Source: Hoyosella subflava DQS3-9A1
GTDB lineage: Bacteria > Actinomycetota > Actinomycetes > Mycobacteriales > Mycobacteriaceae
DNA length: 64,000 bases
Assembly: GCF_000214175.1 (NCBI RefSeq)
Contig: NC_015564.1
Location: 3,100,001-3,164,000, forward strand
Direction of reading: 5' to 3'
Positions within the stretch are counted from its first letter, which is position 1, and each line of letters opens with the position of its first letter. A program made the translations under genes and the position numbers. Below the pieces are notes generated by a model. The model worked only from the letters and a program-made list of their open reading frames with translations, ran no database searches and was not told the DNA's origin. Below are positions 38,068-46,910 of the stretch, one piece after another.

Positions 38068-38106
38068 GGCTGGCGGCCGGACGCTTCCCCCGCCCGGCCG
38101 CCAGCC
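38068..38106. repeat. perfect 13-bp hairpin
   Basis: GGCTGGCGGCCGG (38068-38080) pairs perfectly with 38094-38106 around a 13-base loop. It lies 14 bases from the LexA-type box. No T run follows on either strand, so it may be a weak terminator or a structured leader. Confidence 0.55.
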
Positions 38107-38120
38107 CGAGCATAACACAA

Positions 38121-38140
38121 AATCGAACACTAGTTCGATT
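38121..38140. promoter_or_regulatory. LexA (SOS) box-like palindrome
   Basis: AATCGAAC-ACTA-GTTCGATT has perfect 8-bp arms. Its core TCGAAC-N4-GTTCGA is the actinobacterial LexA consensus. No SOS gene (such as dnaE2 or imuA) is next to it: the plus-strand neighbour, 172 bp away, is a siderophore-binding lipoprotein. Confidence 0.55.
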
Positions 38141-38311
38141 CCGTGGTGGACGGCTGGCGAACTGCTGCGTCGAGGACGTTCTTCGCCCCTCACAAAATCG
38201 ATCCCGTTGGCCGCGTAGTAGAAAACCCAAGGCAGCGCACGTACTTCACCACACCGACTTTTCGTGCAGTAGCTTCATGCCGACTGTTTCCCGCTGCCCA
38301 GGAGCGCCCCC

Positions 38312-39313
38312 ATGATCCCGCCGACTCGGCCTGCCTTCTGCCCTGCCAGAAAGTTCACAGCCGCTGCCGCTCTCCCCTTCGTCGCCCTTCTCGCCGCATC
38401 ATGCGGGAATTCGTTCAACGACACAGGGGACGCCGAAACCCGTGCATTCACCCATTCGCAGGGCGTGACCGAGATACCCGTCGAACCGCAGCGGATCGTC
38501 ACGACAACCGATCAGAACGCTCTGCTGCCACTGCTCGAACTGGGGATCACCCCAGTTGGCAGCGCCGGGATCGAACTCGACGGCGGGCAGATCCGCTTCC
38601 GCCGCACCGACGGTTACGACACCACCTCGGTCGAGCCCGTAGGCCCCTACGGCGCTCCTAACCTGGAGAAAATAGCCGCTCTCAACCCCGATGTGATCGT
38701 TGGATACGAGTACGACAGCGACATGTATGACGACCTGTCCGCGATCGCCCCCACCGTGCTCATTCAGGTCTTCGATCGCCCTCTCGACGATGCGCTACTC
38801 GACTTCGCCGATCTCGCCGGAGAGACGGACCGGGCTGAAGAGATGCAAGCCGACTTCCGCGCCCGGGTTGACGACTTCCTCGACAAGCTCGGCGACCGCA
38901 AGGACACACTGTCCATCTCACTTATCAGCCAGTACGAGCCCGGCCAGTTCAACCGAGTCGATATTGGCCAGGCAACCGGAACCGTCATGCAAGCACTCGA
39001 CCTGCTGCGACCCGCCCCCCAGCAGGGTCCCGGCGACTTCGAGGATTACAGCATCGAGACCCTAGGCCAGCATGATGCCGACGTGGTGCTCGTGTTCGAC
39101 TACTCCGACGATGAGGGGCAGCGGGCGGACAACCCGCTGTACAACTCACCTGTCTTCGCCGAACTCGCTGCGACAAAAGCGGGGCAGGCCTACGTCATCG
39201 ACGGCGCCACAACCGTCGGCGCCGCGTGGGGCAAAATGATCGCGTTCCTCGACGAACTCGAACGCATCTTGCTCGCCGAGGACCTCCGCACCGACGTCGT
39301 GATCGAGAACTAG
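38312..39313 (+). CDS. iron-siderophore ABC transporter substrate-binding lipoprotein
   Basis: A 333-aa FepB/FhuD-like binding protein. The signal ends in the lipobox LLAASC (about Cys31), so it is lipid-anchored. The two lobes begin PQRIVTTTDQNALLPLLELG and PVFAELAATKAGQAYVIDG, typical of class III substrate-binding proteins (helical backbone). AGGAG precedes ATG 38312. No permease or ATPase genes follow, so the transporter partners are elsewhere. Confidence 0.88.
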   Translation: MIPPTRPAFCPARKFTAAAALPFVALLAASCGNSFNDTGDAETRAFTHSQGVTEIPVEPQRIVTTTDQNALLPLLELGITPVGSAGIELDGGQIRFRRTDGYDTTSVEPVGPYGAPNLEKIAALNPDVIVGYEYDSDMYDDLSAIAPTVLIQVFDRPLDDALLDFADLAGETDRAEEMQADFRARVDDFLDKLGDRKDTLSISLISQYEPGQFNRVDIGQATGTVMQALDLLRPAPQQGPGDFEDYSIETLGQHDADVVLVFDYSDDEGQRADNPLYNSPVFAELAATKAGQAYVIDGATTVGAAWGKMIAFLDELERILLAEDLRTDVVIEN

Positions 39314-39332
39314 TCGCCCGCTGGCGGCGAGA

Positions 39333-40265
39333 TTAGCTCAACGCGAAAAGGCTCCCGAAGTCGATGCACAACGAGCCCGTACAGCCCGGGTCGACAGGAG
39401 GCTCTTCCAGCGCGGTGTAGACGATGGTGACACTCGCTATGTCGCTGGCTGACGCGACGCCTGTGACGTCGCCGAGCGAGGAACCGCCTCCGCCGCCACC
39501 GCCGTTTCCGCCAGTCTCCGGGTTGCCACCCCCGCCTCCGCCACCGTAGAGGCCGCCTCCTCCACCGCCGCCGCCGAAGCCCACTACAAAACCGCCCGCT
39601 CCACCGGCTCCAAGGGTTCCCGCACTGCCTCCTCCAGGATCTCCCCCAGCGCCACCTGCTGCGCCGGTTCCCGCGCCGCCCCCGCCGCCGACAGAGCCAA
39701 CTGTGCCGTCGCTACCAGGCAGACCGGCGTTGCCGCCATTTCCGCCCCCACCGCCTCCCCCCGTTCCGCCACCGCCAGCGGCGATGACGAGGCGGGAGGA
39801 CACGTCATCTGGGTCGGTGCGCACATCGGACGCACCGCCCCCACCACCTCCGGAGTTAAAACCGCCCGAACCGCCGCCGTTGAAGCCGCCCGCACCGCCG
39901 TCCCCGCCCGTTGCGCCGTCACCACCAACAAGGACGTACAAGGTTCCGGTGAGGCCGCTCAGAGTGCTTTCCGCGGTCCCACCCAAGCTGGAGAAAGTGT
40001 TAATAGTCCGTCCGCCGCGCCCCCCGATCGCGGTGACATTCAGCGTGTCCACACCGTCGGGAATGACAAACTCGTGCTGGCCAGCAGTGTCGTACACACA
40101 CGTCACCTGATCACCGGCCTGAGTGCATTCAGCAGGCAGCTGCGCGGCCGCTGCACCGGGAAACGCGATCGCCGCGGAGGTGAGGACACCGACGCTGCCG
40201 ACGCCGAAAGCGGCGCGGCGCAACGGACGCTTTGAAGAGTGCGCGGTCGTATGGGTTGGTTGCAT
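39333..40265 (-). CDS. secreted glycine-rich protein
   Basis: A 310-aa protein. A signal peptide (RRAAFGVGSVGVLTSAAIAF…) ends near AAAAQ (about 41). A short beta-rich part (YDTAGQHEFVIPDGVDTLNV) is followed by about 180 residues made largely of Gly with Ala/Asn/Ser (GGxGG repeats, 100-275), as in glycine-rich or PE_PGRS-like surface proteins, though without a PE domain. The tail has two Cys (CTGSLC) and ends SLFALS. Function unknown; the cell surface is likely. Confidence 0.75.
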   Translation of the reverse strand: MQPTHTTAHSSKRPLRRAAFGVGSVGVLTSAAIAFPGAAAAQLPAECTQAGDQVTCVYDTAGQHEFVIPDGVDTLNVTAIGGRGGRTINTFSSLGGTAESTLSGLTGTLYVLVGGDGATGGDGGAGGFNGGGSGGFNSGGGGGGASDVRTDPDDVSSRLVIAAGGGGTGGGGGGGNGGNAGLPGSDGTVGSVGGGGGAGTGAAGGAGGDPGGGSAGTLGAGGAGGFVVGFGGGGGGGGLYGGGGGGGNPETGGNGGGGGGGSSLGDVTGVASASDIASVTIVYTALEEPPVDPGCTGSLCIDFGSLFALS

Positions 40266-40710
40266 GACGGCACCTGCCTCGTGGAGAACCCCAAGCGGAA
40301 GTCTGAGAATGTGACGAGAGTAACAGGGTGTTTCTGAGTACGGCGGGCGAATGAAACAGGAGGGCGCACGTGAAGCGACTGTGCGTTTGGAACGCTCAAT
40401 CGATAACGCGGTCCCCTTTAGCTTTACACGCGGAATAGACCCAGATTTTAGCGGGTATTGTTACCACTCTGACGCCAAAACTTCCTAAAGCGGACATATT
40501 CGGGCAACGCCGGAGTAACAAAAACGTGAATTCTTCGAGGTCCGATGCTTTTCATGCGAAAATAGCAATTGTAGCGGAATCAGCACCAATTGGTAACGAC
40601 GTGATCAAATCTGTGAGGATGCCTTCATAGCTTGCTCTCAGGGTCGGTTAAATCACTACCGGGGCGTGAATGCACCCGCGCCTACTAATCGCACCACAAG
40701 GAGTGGAACC
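40266..40710. other. 445-bp AT-richer divergent spacer
   Basis: Between the Gly-rich protein and the 103-aa gene. It is clearly less GC-rich than the window and must hold both promoters. A 10-bp perfect palindrome ACCAATTGGT lies at 40585-40594. No gene was found in it. Confidence 0.5.
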
Positions 40711-41022
40711 ATGGACCCTGATCTACTTTCGGCGCCACAACCCGGCATCCTCGGCGCAATCCTCACCGTGCTTATTGGAAATGGCCCCTATCTATCGCAC
40801 TTAGCGGACCTCCTTTCGGGCATCGGAGATTACAACGCAGGCCAGGCCGCCGTGCTCGATGTCGTGACCGGCGGCCACGAGGTCTACCAGGAATGGGATG
40901 GCGAGAACTGGGTCAACGTTGACCAGACTCACAGCCAGCCGATCATTCCGTGGAACCCGGGCAGCAACCCTGGCGGCGGCGATGACCCGCTCGCATTCCT
41001 CAACGACCTGATCGGTGGCTGA
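40711..41022 (+). CDS. orphan 103-aa acidic protein
   Basis: A 103-aa protein not recognised. No clear signal peptide; a hydrophobic stretch GILGAILTVLIGNG (about 12-25) is followed by LSHLADLLSGIG, then EVYQEWDGENWVNVD and a Gly/Pro/Asn linker to a FLNDLIGG end. It is acidic. The start ATG 40711 follows AAGGAGTGG, an excellent site; the ORF's first ATG (40666) has none. A strong terminator follows. Low GC around it and the lack of a family suggest recent acquisition or fast change. Confidence 0.65.
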   Translation: MDPDLLSAPQPGILGAILTVLIGNGPYLSHLADLLSGIGDYNAGQAAVLDVVTGGHEVYQEWDGENWVNVDQTHSQPIIPWNPGSNPGGGDDPLAFLNDLIGG

Positions 41023-41098
41023 GATAGCTACAAACCAAAAAACGTAGCGATGTGATAGTCGAATCACTGATTCGTATTCATATCGTTGCACAAATTGC

Positions 41099-41135
41099 AA
41101 ATCCGGGGAGGTCCCCTAACCGCCTCCCCGGATTT
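41099..41135. terminator. strong intrinsic terminator, bidirectional
   Basis: A perfect 13-bp stem (AAATCCGGGGAGG, 41099-41111, with 41123-41135), an 11-base loop and T-rich ends on both strands. It separates the orphan gene and the convergent ABC permease, and can serve both. Confidence 0.8.
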
Positions 41136-41147
41136 GTTGTGTCCGGA

Positions 41148-41996
41148 CTACGATTTCCGGTTGTAGAGCCGCATCGATAGTGGCCCGAATATTGCGATGA
41201 ACACTGCGCACCAGATTCCCACTGCAGCGAGGTCAGCGAATTCGAGTGAACCACCCATGAGGCCCCTGATCGCCGTCACAAGGTGACTGATCGGGTTCGC
41301 ATTGACGAATGCCTGCAGCCAGCCCGGCATTGTCGCTGGATCAACGAAAATGTTGCTCGCAAATGTCAGCGGAAACAGGATGAACATCGACACGCCCATT
41401 ACTGCCTGCTCCGTGCGCAGCAGCATCGCAAGCATCGTCCAGATCCACGACAAACTGAACGAGAACGCCAGCAATAGCACAATCGAGAGCGTGACACCAA
41501 TAATGCCGCCGCTCGGCCGGAACCCGATCGCCATGCCCACGAGCATCACGATGATCGATGCCAGCGTGTAGCGCACCACATCACCGAGCAGCGCCCCCAC
41601 CAGCGGCGAGGGCCGCCAGATCGGCAGCGACCGGAACCGGTCGAACACACCCTTCTCGATGTCCTTGTTGATCGTCAACCCGGTGTACATGGTGATCATG
41701 ACGACCGTTTGCACGAGAATGCCCGGCAGCAAGAACTGCACGTACTCACGTGGAGAACCCGCGAGTGCACCACCGAACAGGTAGGTGAACATGAGGATAA
41801 ACATGATCGGGAACATCGTCACGTCAAACAGTTGTTCCGGCACATGCTTGATCTTCAGCAGTGCGCGATGCCCGAACGTCAGTGACGTCGACACTGAACT
41901 CGCCCGCGAAGGCCGCGGTCCCGGAGCGTTCAGGACATCCGCGATGACCTTCGGCGTCGCCGCCGCGTAATCAATACGCTCTGCGCTTGTTGTCAT
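41148..41996 (-). CDS. ABC-2 type permease, DrrB-like
   Basis: A 282-aa ABC-2 permease with six membrane helices. [20 protein letters not shown], the family's ABC-2 signature region and [19 protein letters not shown] fit DrrB/daunorubicin-type exporters. N-terminal ~40 residues are cytoplasmic. It follows the DrrA-like ATPase with a 4-base overlap. Substrate unknown. Confidence 0.88.
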   Translation of the reverse strand: MTTSAERIDYAAATPKVIADVLNAPGPRPSRASSVSTSLTFGHRALLKIKHVPEQLFDVTMFPIMFILMFTYLFGGALAGSPREYVQFLLPGILVQTVVMITMYTGLTINKDIEKGVFDRFRSLPIWRPSPLVGALLGDVVRYTLASIIVMLVGMAIGFRPSGGIIGVTLSIVLLLAFSFSLSWIWTMLAMLLRTEQAVMGVSMFILFPLTFASNIFVDPATMPGWLQAFVNANPISHLVTAIRGLMGGSLEFADLAAVGIWCAVFIAIFGPLSMRLYNRKS

Positions 41997-43027
41997 CGGA
42001 GTGCCTCCTGGGCCGCTATGTTCTCGAATCCTTCGCTGGTGCCGCTGCCATTCGTCTCCGGTTCAGCGGGTTTGCCAGTCAGCGCGAGGAACACTTCATC
42101 AAGGCTCGGCTGGCCGAGCGCAAACGTCGTGACGTTGATGCCAGCGTCATGCAGAGCTGGTAGCGCCGCACCCACCGTCGTCGGGTCGTTCACCCGCGCG
42201 GTCATCGCCGAAGGATCCGACTCGAGGACGATGTCGACGCCCAATACTCGCTCTAGCACGCTCGCTGCGTCCGCTCGCTGCGCCGGGTCCGCGACCCGCA
42301 CGTGCAGCGCACCCGAACCGACCGATGCTTTCAACTCGCCGGTTGTTCCTTCCGCGATGACCTTCCCGTGGTCGATCACCGCGATGCGGTCAGCGAGCTG
42401 ATCTGCCTCGTCGAGGTACTGCGTCGTCAGCAGCACAGTGGTGCCGCCTTTGACGAGCGCGCGGACGATTTCCCACACCTGGTTGCGGCTGCGCGGGTCC
42501 AGGCCCGTGGTCGGTTCGTCAAGGAAAATCAACTCGGGTGTCACGATGATGCTGGCCGCGATATCGAGACGTCGCCGCATACCGCCCGAGTAGTTCTTGA
42601 CCTGACGTTTCGCTGCTTCCGTCAGCCCGAATGCGTCTAGCAGCTGAGCGGCGCGATCCCGGGCCGCCGACCGTGAATACCCGTACAGCCTGCCTAGCAG
42701 CACCAGGTTCTCAGTGCCCGTCAAGTCTTCATCGAGTGACGCGAATTGCCCGGTCAGCGACACTTTCTGCCGCACCGCCTCCGCCTCCGCGATCACGTCG
42801 TGCCCGAGCACTCGCGCGCTGCCGCCGTCGATCGGCAGCAACGTCGCAAGCATCCGGATCACTGTTGTCTTGCCCGCGCCGTTCGGCCCGAGAACCCCGT
42901 AGACACCGCCACGCGGCACGGTGAGGTCGACGCCGTTGACGGCGACTGTCTGCCCGAACCGTTTGACCAGCCCCCGTGTCTCAATCGCTGGCGCCGACGC
43001 GTGTTGTGACAGTTCTGACTCTGTCAT
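41993..43027 (-). CDS. ABC transporter ATP-binding protein, DrrA-like
   Basis: A 344-aa ATPase. Walker [10 protein letters not shown] (about 52-60), signature [12 protein letters not shown] (about 148), Walker [14 protein letters not shown] (about 170), and a C-terminal DrrA-type extension to a [12 protein letters not shown] motif. Daunorubicin-resistance-type exporters remove drugs or lipids; the substrate here cannot be told. ATG 43027; the permease ATG overlaps its stop. Confidence 0.9.
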   Translation of the reverse strand: MTESELSQHASAPAIETRGLVKRFGQTVAVNGVDLTVPRGGVYGVLGPNGAGKTTVIRMLATLLPIDGGSARVLGHDVIAEAEAVRQKVSLTGQFASLDEDLTGTENLVLLGRLYGYSRSAARDRAAQLLDAFGLTEAAKRQVKNYSGGMRRRLDIAASIIVTPELIFLDEPTTGLDPRSRNQVWEIVRALVKGGTTVLLTTQYLDEADQLADRIAVIDHGKVIAEGTTGELKASVGSGALHVRVADPAQRADAASVLERVLGVDIVLESDPSAMTARVNDPTTVGAALPALHDAGINVTTFALGQPSLDEVFLALTGKPAEPETNGSGTSEGFENIAAQEALR

Positions 43028-43339
43028 CGCGCTCCCCTTTACATGCCCGCCCCTGTGGCGCGCTCGATCTTTGTTCTTTGATGTACAGACAGTCCTATGG
43101 AGAAAAACTCATCGAGTAAACCGAATATTTCACAGGTTGTCTCGGCCTTGCTTGTCCGAAAGTGCTCAGTTCGTCGCCACGTGATCAGCGCATTCGGGCT
43201 GGTACGTCACCGACGTACCGCGACGTGGCTATCGACAAGAGCAGCAAGGAGCCGACAATGCGGCGAGAGTCACGGCTCATCACGCCTCCCTAGGATTGCT
43301 GAGCCTGGAGCTAACGTTACAAGTGGCCTTCTTCGGCGT
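43028..43339. promoter_or_regulatory. promoter region of DrrAB-like operon with palindrome
   Basis: A 312-bp space with no gene. GGTACGTC (43201-43208) and GACGTACC (43212-43219) are perfect arms around 3 bases, a possible operator. No clear -35/-10 pair is visible. The long frame through it belongs to the opposite strand's shadow. Confidence 0.45.
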
Positions 43340-44026
43340 CTAACGATTTACGGCGCTGGGCGCGAGACGACCAACGATCGCCGGAGCCTCCCGGACGAGG
43401 GTGTCGTCGGTGAGCGCCTCCACCATGAACAGCGCGAAATCCACGCGTCGCGTCAGATTGCTTTCGAGGACTGGATCGCCGACGTGACGACTCCACACAG
43501 GCAATCCCTGGCTCTCGCCTTCCTCCAGGTCGCTGCCGCGGACAACGGTCCATTTCCGGTCACTGGCGAATATCCGTCGGCACGCCTCCACCTGGTCATC
43601 GATCTCGACGGCGCGCACGGCGCGCGCCAGCCAGGTGATGAGTTTTACGGTTGCCCGGAATCGCCAGGAGTACGTGTCCTTGCCATCGCGGGCGATGTGC
43701 CAGCCGCACGAAAAGATCAGCCGTGCATCGGGTTCGGCGTAATCGAGCACTGCCTGTGCAGTTCCCGACGAATACTGCTGGACGCCCCACGGCGCCAGGA
43801 CGGTCAGTACACCGTCGCACCCGGTGACCGCCTTCCGGATGACGTCTCGGTCATTGGTGGGCCCGGGAACGATCGTGATCCGGTCTGCGAAATCGGCGAG
43901 CTTTCCGACGCTGCGTTCGCGGCACACGCCGACGACTTCGTATCCGCGGTCCAGCGCGTGCTGAACCATGTATCGCCCGAGTTTCCCCGAAGCGCCGACG
44001 ATGCACACCTTCTTGGTGGTGCTCAT
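43340..44026 (-). CDS. NAD(P)-binding oxidoreductase (atypical SDR)
   Basis: A 228-aa Rossmann protein. The N-terminal CIVGASGKLGRYMV is the NAD(P)H-binding GxxGxxG loop, and VLAPWGVQQYSSG and WTVVRGSDLEEGES are typical of atypical SDRs/NmrA-like proteins. No catalytic YxxxK is clear, so it may bind rather than oxidise. It is divergent from a TetR gene with two operator boxes. Confidence 0.82.
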   Translation of the reverse strand: MSTTKKVCIVGASGKLGRYMVQHALDRGYEVVGVCRERSVGKLADFADRITIVPGPTNDRDVIRKAVTGCDGVLTVLAPWGVQQYSSGTAQAVLDYAEPDARLIFSCGWHIARDGKDTYSWRFRATVKLITWLARAVRAVEIDDQVEACRRIFASDRKWTVVRGSDLEEGESQGLPVWSRHVGDPVLESNLTRRVDFALFMVEALTDDTLVREAPAIVGRLAPSAVNR

Positions 44027-44055
44027 ATCCCATTGCTTTCTGTGTCGATTGCTTA

Positions 44056-44093
44056 ACTTACGTTGTAAGTCACGCTACGCTTACGGTGTAAGT
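44056..44093. promoter_or_regulatory. two CTTAC-N3-GTAAG boxes, probable TetR operators
   Basis: ACTTACGTTGTAAGT (44056-44070) and GCTTACGGTGTAAGT (44079-44093) are two near-perfect 15-bp palindromes, 23 bp apart. They lie between the divergent oxidoreductase and TetR genes, so the TetR protein probably binds them. Confidence 0.7.
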
Positions 44094-44121
44094 AGGTCAA
44101 CGGGAATCAGGGGCAGGAGCT

Positions 44122-44841
44122 TTGAGCGAGCGCAGCAGGGGTCGATTAGGGAAAGCGGAGCGAGCGCCGCTCAGCCGGGAGCGAATCGTCACCGCGGCAA
44201 TTGCGCTGGCCGATGAAAAGGGCGAAACAGGGGTCACCATGCGAGCCGTCGCTGCGCGGCTCAGTGTCGAAGCGATGTCGCTGTACAACCACGTCACAGG
44301 CCGGGAGAACCTTCTCGACGGAATGGTCGACGCGGTATTCAGCGAGATCGAACTGCCAGCGGCGGGGAGCGACTGGAAAACCGCCATGCGCGAGCGGGCC
44401 CATTCGTCGCGCGCGGCGCTCCTCCGTCACCCCTGGGCCGTTGGCCTGATGGACTCGCGCAGCCAGCCCGGACCGGAGACGTTGCGGCACCACGACGCCG
44501 TCCTCGGCGCACTGCTCGGGGGCGGTTTCGCCATCGAAATGGCCGGGCGTGCCATCTCAGTGATCGACAGTTACATCTACGGGTTCGCCCTCCAGGAACT
44601 CAGCCTGCCGTTCACGAGCGCCGCCGAACTCGACGAGGTCGCCGGAGACATTCTGCGCGACCTGCCGGACGACACGTACCCGCATCTCACGGCGATCATC
44701 GCCGACCGGGCTTCAGGGCAGGGGTACGACACCGACGACGAGTTCGAATTCGGCCTGTCCCTCATCCTCGATGCCCTGCCCCCTACTCCCCCGGAATCCA
44801 GCGGCGCAGGTCAACACAACCCCGGAAAACTGGGCCGTTAA
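44122..44841 (+). CDS. TetR family regulator with TetR_C domain
   Basis: A 239-aa TetR protein. The HTH (about 18-62) has RIVTAAIALADEKGETGVTM and AARLSVEAMSLYNHVTGREN, followed by a TetR_C-like ligand domain (HDAVLGALLGGGFAIEMAGR). The start is TTG 44122. The last 20 residues are encoded by the palindromic repeat copy A, so the repeat has added or replaced the C-terminal end. Confidence 0.85.
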   Translation: MSERSRGRLGKAERAPLSRERIVTAAIALADEKGETGVTMRAVAARLSVEAMSLYNHVTGRENLLDGMVDAVFSEIELPAAGSDWKTAMRERAHSSRAALLRHPWAVGLMDSRSQPGPETLRHHDAVLGALLGGGFAIEMAGRAISVIDSYIYGFALQELSLPFTSAAELDEVAGDILRDLPDDTYPHLTAIIADRASGQGYDTDDEFEFGLSLILDALPPTPPESSGAGQHNPGKLGR

Positions 44842-44869
44842 GGCGACCTGCGCAGATGGATTCGGGAGG
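44787..44869. repeat. palindromic repeat family, copy A
   Basis: An imperfect inverted repeat of about 83 bp: the left part has AATCCAGCGGCGCAGGTC and the right part GACCTGCGCAGATGGATTC followed by GGGAGGGG. It shares outer ends with copies B, C and D. It overlaps the end of the TetR gene and sits between it and the convergent methyltransferase gene. Confidence 0.75.
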
Positions 44870-44881
44870 GGCGGCCTCGCG

Positions 44882-45676
44882 TCAGCGCCTCGTCCCGAGC
44901 ACGATGAGGTACGGCCGCGGCTGATGAATCCCCTCAGCGGTGCGATACCCCTCGAAGAAGTCCGCAAAATCCTGGCGCAATTGCGCGCGGCGTTCGGGCT
45001 CCAGGTTCGCCGCGAGCGTCCGCGTCGGCCCGTACACCGTGGCGAACAACTCCCAGACCTCCTCACCTGAGGAACCCTTCTGCGGCGCATCACCCGTTTC
45101 GAAAGTCAGGTCGAACGCGTCGCCCAGCATTTCCTCGACGTACTCGCGATCGCCCCAGGTGAAGGCGGACCCGGCCCCGGCCGGTGGAGGCGGCATGTAC
45201 TTCGCCATCACCTTGAACATGTCGACGACGCCGCTTTCCGGACTCCAATTGCCGAGACCCAGGCGTCCGCCAGGGCGCGTCACCCGTGCGAGTTCCTTCG
45301 CGACGGCCTTGTGGTCGGGCGCGAATATCGCTCCCACATTCGACACCACCAGGTCGAACGTGCCGTCGGCGTAGGGAAGGTTCTCCGCATCACCGACCTC
45401 GAAGTCGATAGACAGGCCGTCTTCCTTGGCGAGACGTTTCGCCGTCTCGATCAGTGCCGGCGCAAGGTCGATGCCGGTGACTTTCGCGCCTGTCCGTGCA
45501 AGCCGCGTCGCGAGAGCACCGGTTCCCGTCGCAACATCCAGAACATGTTCGCCCGGGCGGGGCGCCGCGGCGGTCGCGAGGTGTTCGAGCAGCGGTGCGT
45601 AATGCTCGGGAAGGCGCTCGTACGGGCCGGTACCCCACATGACGCTCTGTTTCCTCTTCAGTTCCTCAAATGCCAT
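44882..45676 (-). CDS. class I SAM-dependent methyltransferase
   Basis: A 264-aa methyltransferase. VLDVATGTGALATRLARTG (SAM motif I), the acidic loop GIDLAPALIE, FEVGDAENLPY and FDLVVSNVGAIF are in the UbiE/Methyltransf_11 order. Substrate unknown. It starts at ATG 45676. It lies between repeat copies A and B, on the same strand as the next hydrolase. Confidence 0.88.
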   Translation of the reverse strand: MAFEELKRKQSVMWGTGPYERLPEHYAPLLEHLATAAAPRPGEHVLDVATGTGALATRLARTGAKVTGIDLAPALIETAKRLAKEDGLSIDFEVGDAENLPYADGTFDLVVSNVGAIFAPDHKAVAKELARVTRPGGRLGLGNWSPESGVVDMFKVMAKYMPPPPAGAGSAFTWGDREYVEEMLGDAFDLTFETGDAPQKGSSGEEVWELFATVYGPTRTLAANLEPERRAQLRQDFADFFEGYRTAEGIHQPRPYLIVLGTRR

Positions 45677-45805
45677 GGTGACTCCTCAATAGGTGGACGG
45701 TGCGTTCTGATCGTGCTGCCACCTGCGCATTATCGATAGCCACCCCAGGGTGAGAGCGCGATCACCCTCTTCCGCCGTGCTCATATCGATGCCAGTCCTC
45801 GGCGC

Positions 45806-45886
45806 CGGAATCCAGCGGCGCATGTCAACATAACCCCCGGAAATCCCTGGGTTTGTTGACTTCCGGCGATGGATTCGCGAGAGGGT
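45806..45886. repeat. palindromic repeat family, copy B
   Basis: An ~80-bp element with CCGGAATCCAGCGGCGCATG on the left and GATGGATTCGCGAGAGGG on the right, and TCAACATAACC / GGGTTTGTTGA pairing inside. It lies between the hydrolase stop and the methyltransferase start, both minus. Confidence 0.7.
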
Positions 45887-45888
45887 GA

Positions 45889-46686
45889 CTAGCTGCTCGG
45901 CGTTTCGTCGGCGAAGTCCATGATGATCGACGCGACCAGATCTGGATCCGTCTGGAAAGCGAAATGTCCGTGTCCTTCGAGCGTGCGGACATGCGCATTC
46001 GGGAGCGCAGCGGCCGCGCGTGCCGTTGTTATCCGGACCGTCTCAGGAGTTTCAGTGCCGGTGAGGATGAGAGTTCTGGCGGTGAGTTCGGCGAACTGGC
46101 GGCTCCGATACACCCAGTCTTCCTCGGCACGGCATTCCCGGGGGACCGTCGGTGCGGCCGCGAGTCGCTTTGGCCACAATGGACTCTCCCTCATCGCACG
46201 TACCTCAGCGTCGGTCATCTCCAGAATCCCGACAGCCACCAAGCGGATTGCGGCCTCCCTGTCACCTGAGGCGAGCGCCGTCTCGACCGCTGCGACGGAA
46301 CCGCGCGGGTACACGAGCCCGAAACTGGGTTCGTACAAGATCAGGCCGGTGACATTTCTGGTGAGGGTGCCGCCGCCCATCGCGCAGTTCGCCCCGTAGC
46401 TATGCCCCCACAGCGTGACGGGCTCCCCGTGCCGGGCCGAAACCGCGTCGACCACGGCAGCGACGTCCTCGAACTCCCGTTCAATCGAATATTGCGGGCT
46501 GTCACCACTCGCGCCGAAACCCCGGCGGTCCATCGCGTACACCGTGAGGTGGTCTTTCAGCACAGCCACCAGTGGATCGAATCGCGTGTGGTCGCACAGT
46601 GACCCGTGCACCATGACGAGCGGCGGTCCACTCCCTTCATGCCAGACAGCGAGACGGGTGCCGTCCGAGGATTCAACGTCGAACAT
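45889..46686 (-). CDS. alpha/beta hydrolase
   Basis: A 265-aa alpha/beta hydrolase. MVHGSLCDHTRFDPL (about 27-41), the nucleophile elbow GHSYGANCAMGG (Ser about 98), an Asp region LILTGTETPE and His in LEGHGHFAFQTDP complete the triad. Substrate unknown. ATG 46686 gives MFDVESSDGTRLAVW; a longer start lacks an RBS. Copy B follows its stop and copy C lies just upstream of its start. Confidence 0.85.
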   Translation of the reverse strand: MFDVESSDGTRLAVWHEGSGPPLVMVHGSLCDHTRFDPLVAVLKDHLTVYAMDRRGFGASGDSPQYSIEREFEDVAAVVDAVSARHGEPVTLWGHSYGANCAMGGGTLTRNVTGLILYEPSFGLVYPRGSVAAVETALASGDREAAIRLVAVGILEMTDAEVRAMRESPLWPKRLAAAPTVPRECRAEEDWVYRSRQFAELTARTLILTGTETPETVRITTARAAAALPNAHVRTLEGHGHFAFQTDPDLVASIIMDFADETPSS

Positions 46687-46710
46687 AGGTTGACCATAGA
46701 CCGCGCCCCG

Positions 46711-46799
46711 TCCTCCCCTCCGAATCCATCGGCGCACGTCAACGGAAACAGTCGAAATTCAGCCGTTTTCGACGACACCCGCTGCTGGATTCGGGAGGC
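46711..46799. repeat. palindromic repeat family, copy C
   Basis: An ~89-bp element: CCGAATCCATCGGCGCACG on the left and CGCTGCTGGATTCGGGAGG on the right, with the inner stretch GTCGAAATTCAGCCGTTTTC in place of the pairing found in B. It lies upstream of the hydrolase gene and ahead of two DnaA-type boxes. Confidence 0.7.
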
Positions 46800-46829
46800 C
46801 TAGTGGCGGACGACGGGGTGGGCGCGGGG

Positions 46830-46855
46830 TTATCCACAGGATGGCGTTATCCACA
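46830..46855 (+). promoter_or_regulatory. two perfect DnaA-box 9-mers
   Basis: TTATCCACA at 46830-46838 and at 46847-46855, same strand, 17 bp apart and both followed by GG. They precede the AbiEi-like gene. The motif is common in front of such genes in actinobacteria and does not alone mark an origin. Confidence 0.6.
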
Positions 46856-46910
46856 GGGCTCGCCGAGAAATGTTTCGCAATCCAGGCGCGTGCCGCGAAG
46901 CTGATCACAC

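Larger units (their letters stand above)
37748..38311. other. 564-bp gene-free region
   Basis: No credible gene on either strand: frames lack ribosome binding sites and protein-like composition. It holds a 13-bp-stem hairpin (38068-38106) and a perfect LexA-type palindrome (38121-38140). It may be the decayed site of a lost gene. Confidence 0.5.

Noticed and set aside
37748-38120. Possible remnant of an HNH/13E12-type gene behind the SOS box
   Set aside because: No frame gave recognisable HNH or DUF222 motifs; only the SOS-like box itself is clear.
39480-39960. Short GC-rich repeats resembling tandem or CRISPR-like repeats
   Set aside because: They encode the Gly-rich repeats of a protein; lengths and sequences vary and there are no spacers.
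43097-44056. Long plus-strand frame across the oxidoreductase gene
   Set aside because: It is the complement of the real minus-strand NAD(P)-binding gene; it has no RBS or family pattern.
46830-46855. DnaA boxes as part of a replication origin
   Set aside because: Only two boxes, no dnaA, dnaN or AT-rich unwinding region nearby; this motif is common before AbiEi/DUF559-type genes.
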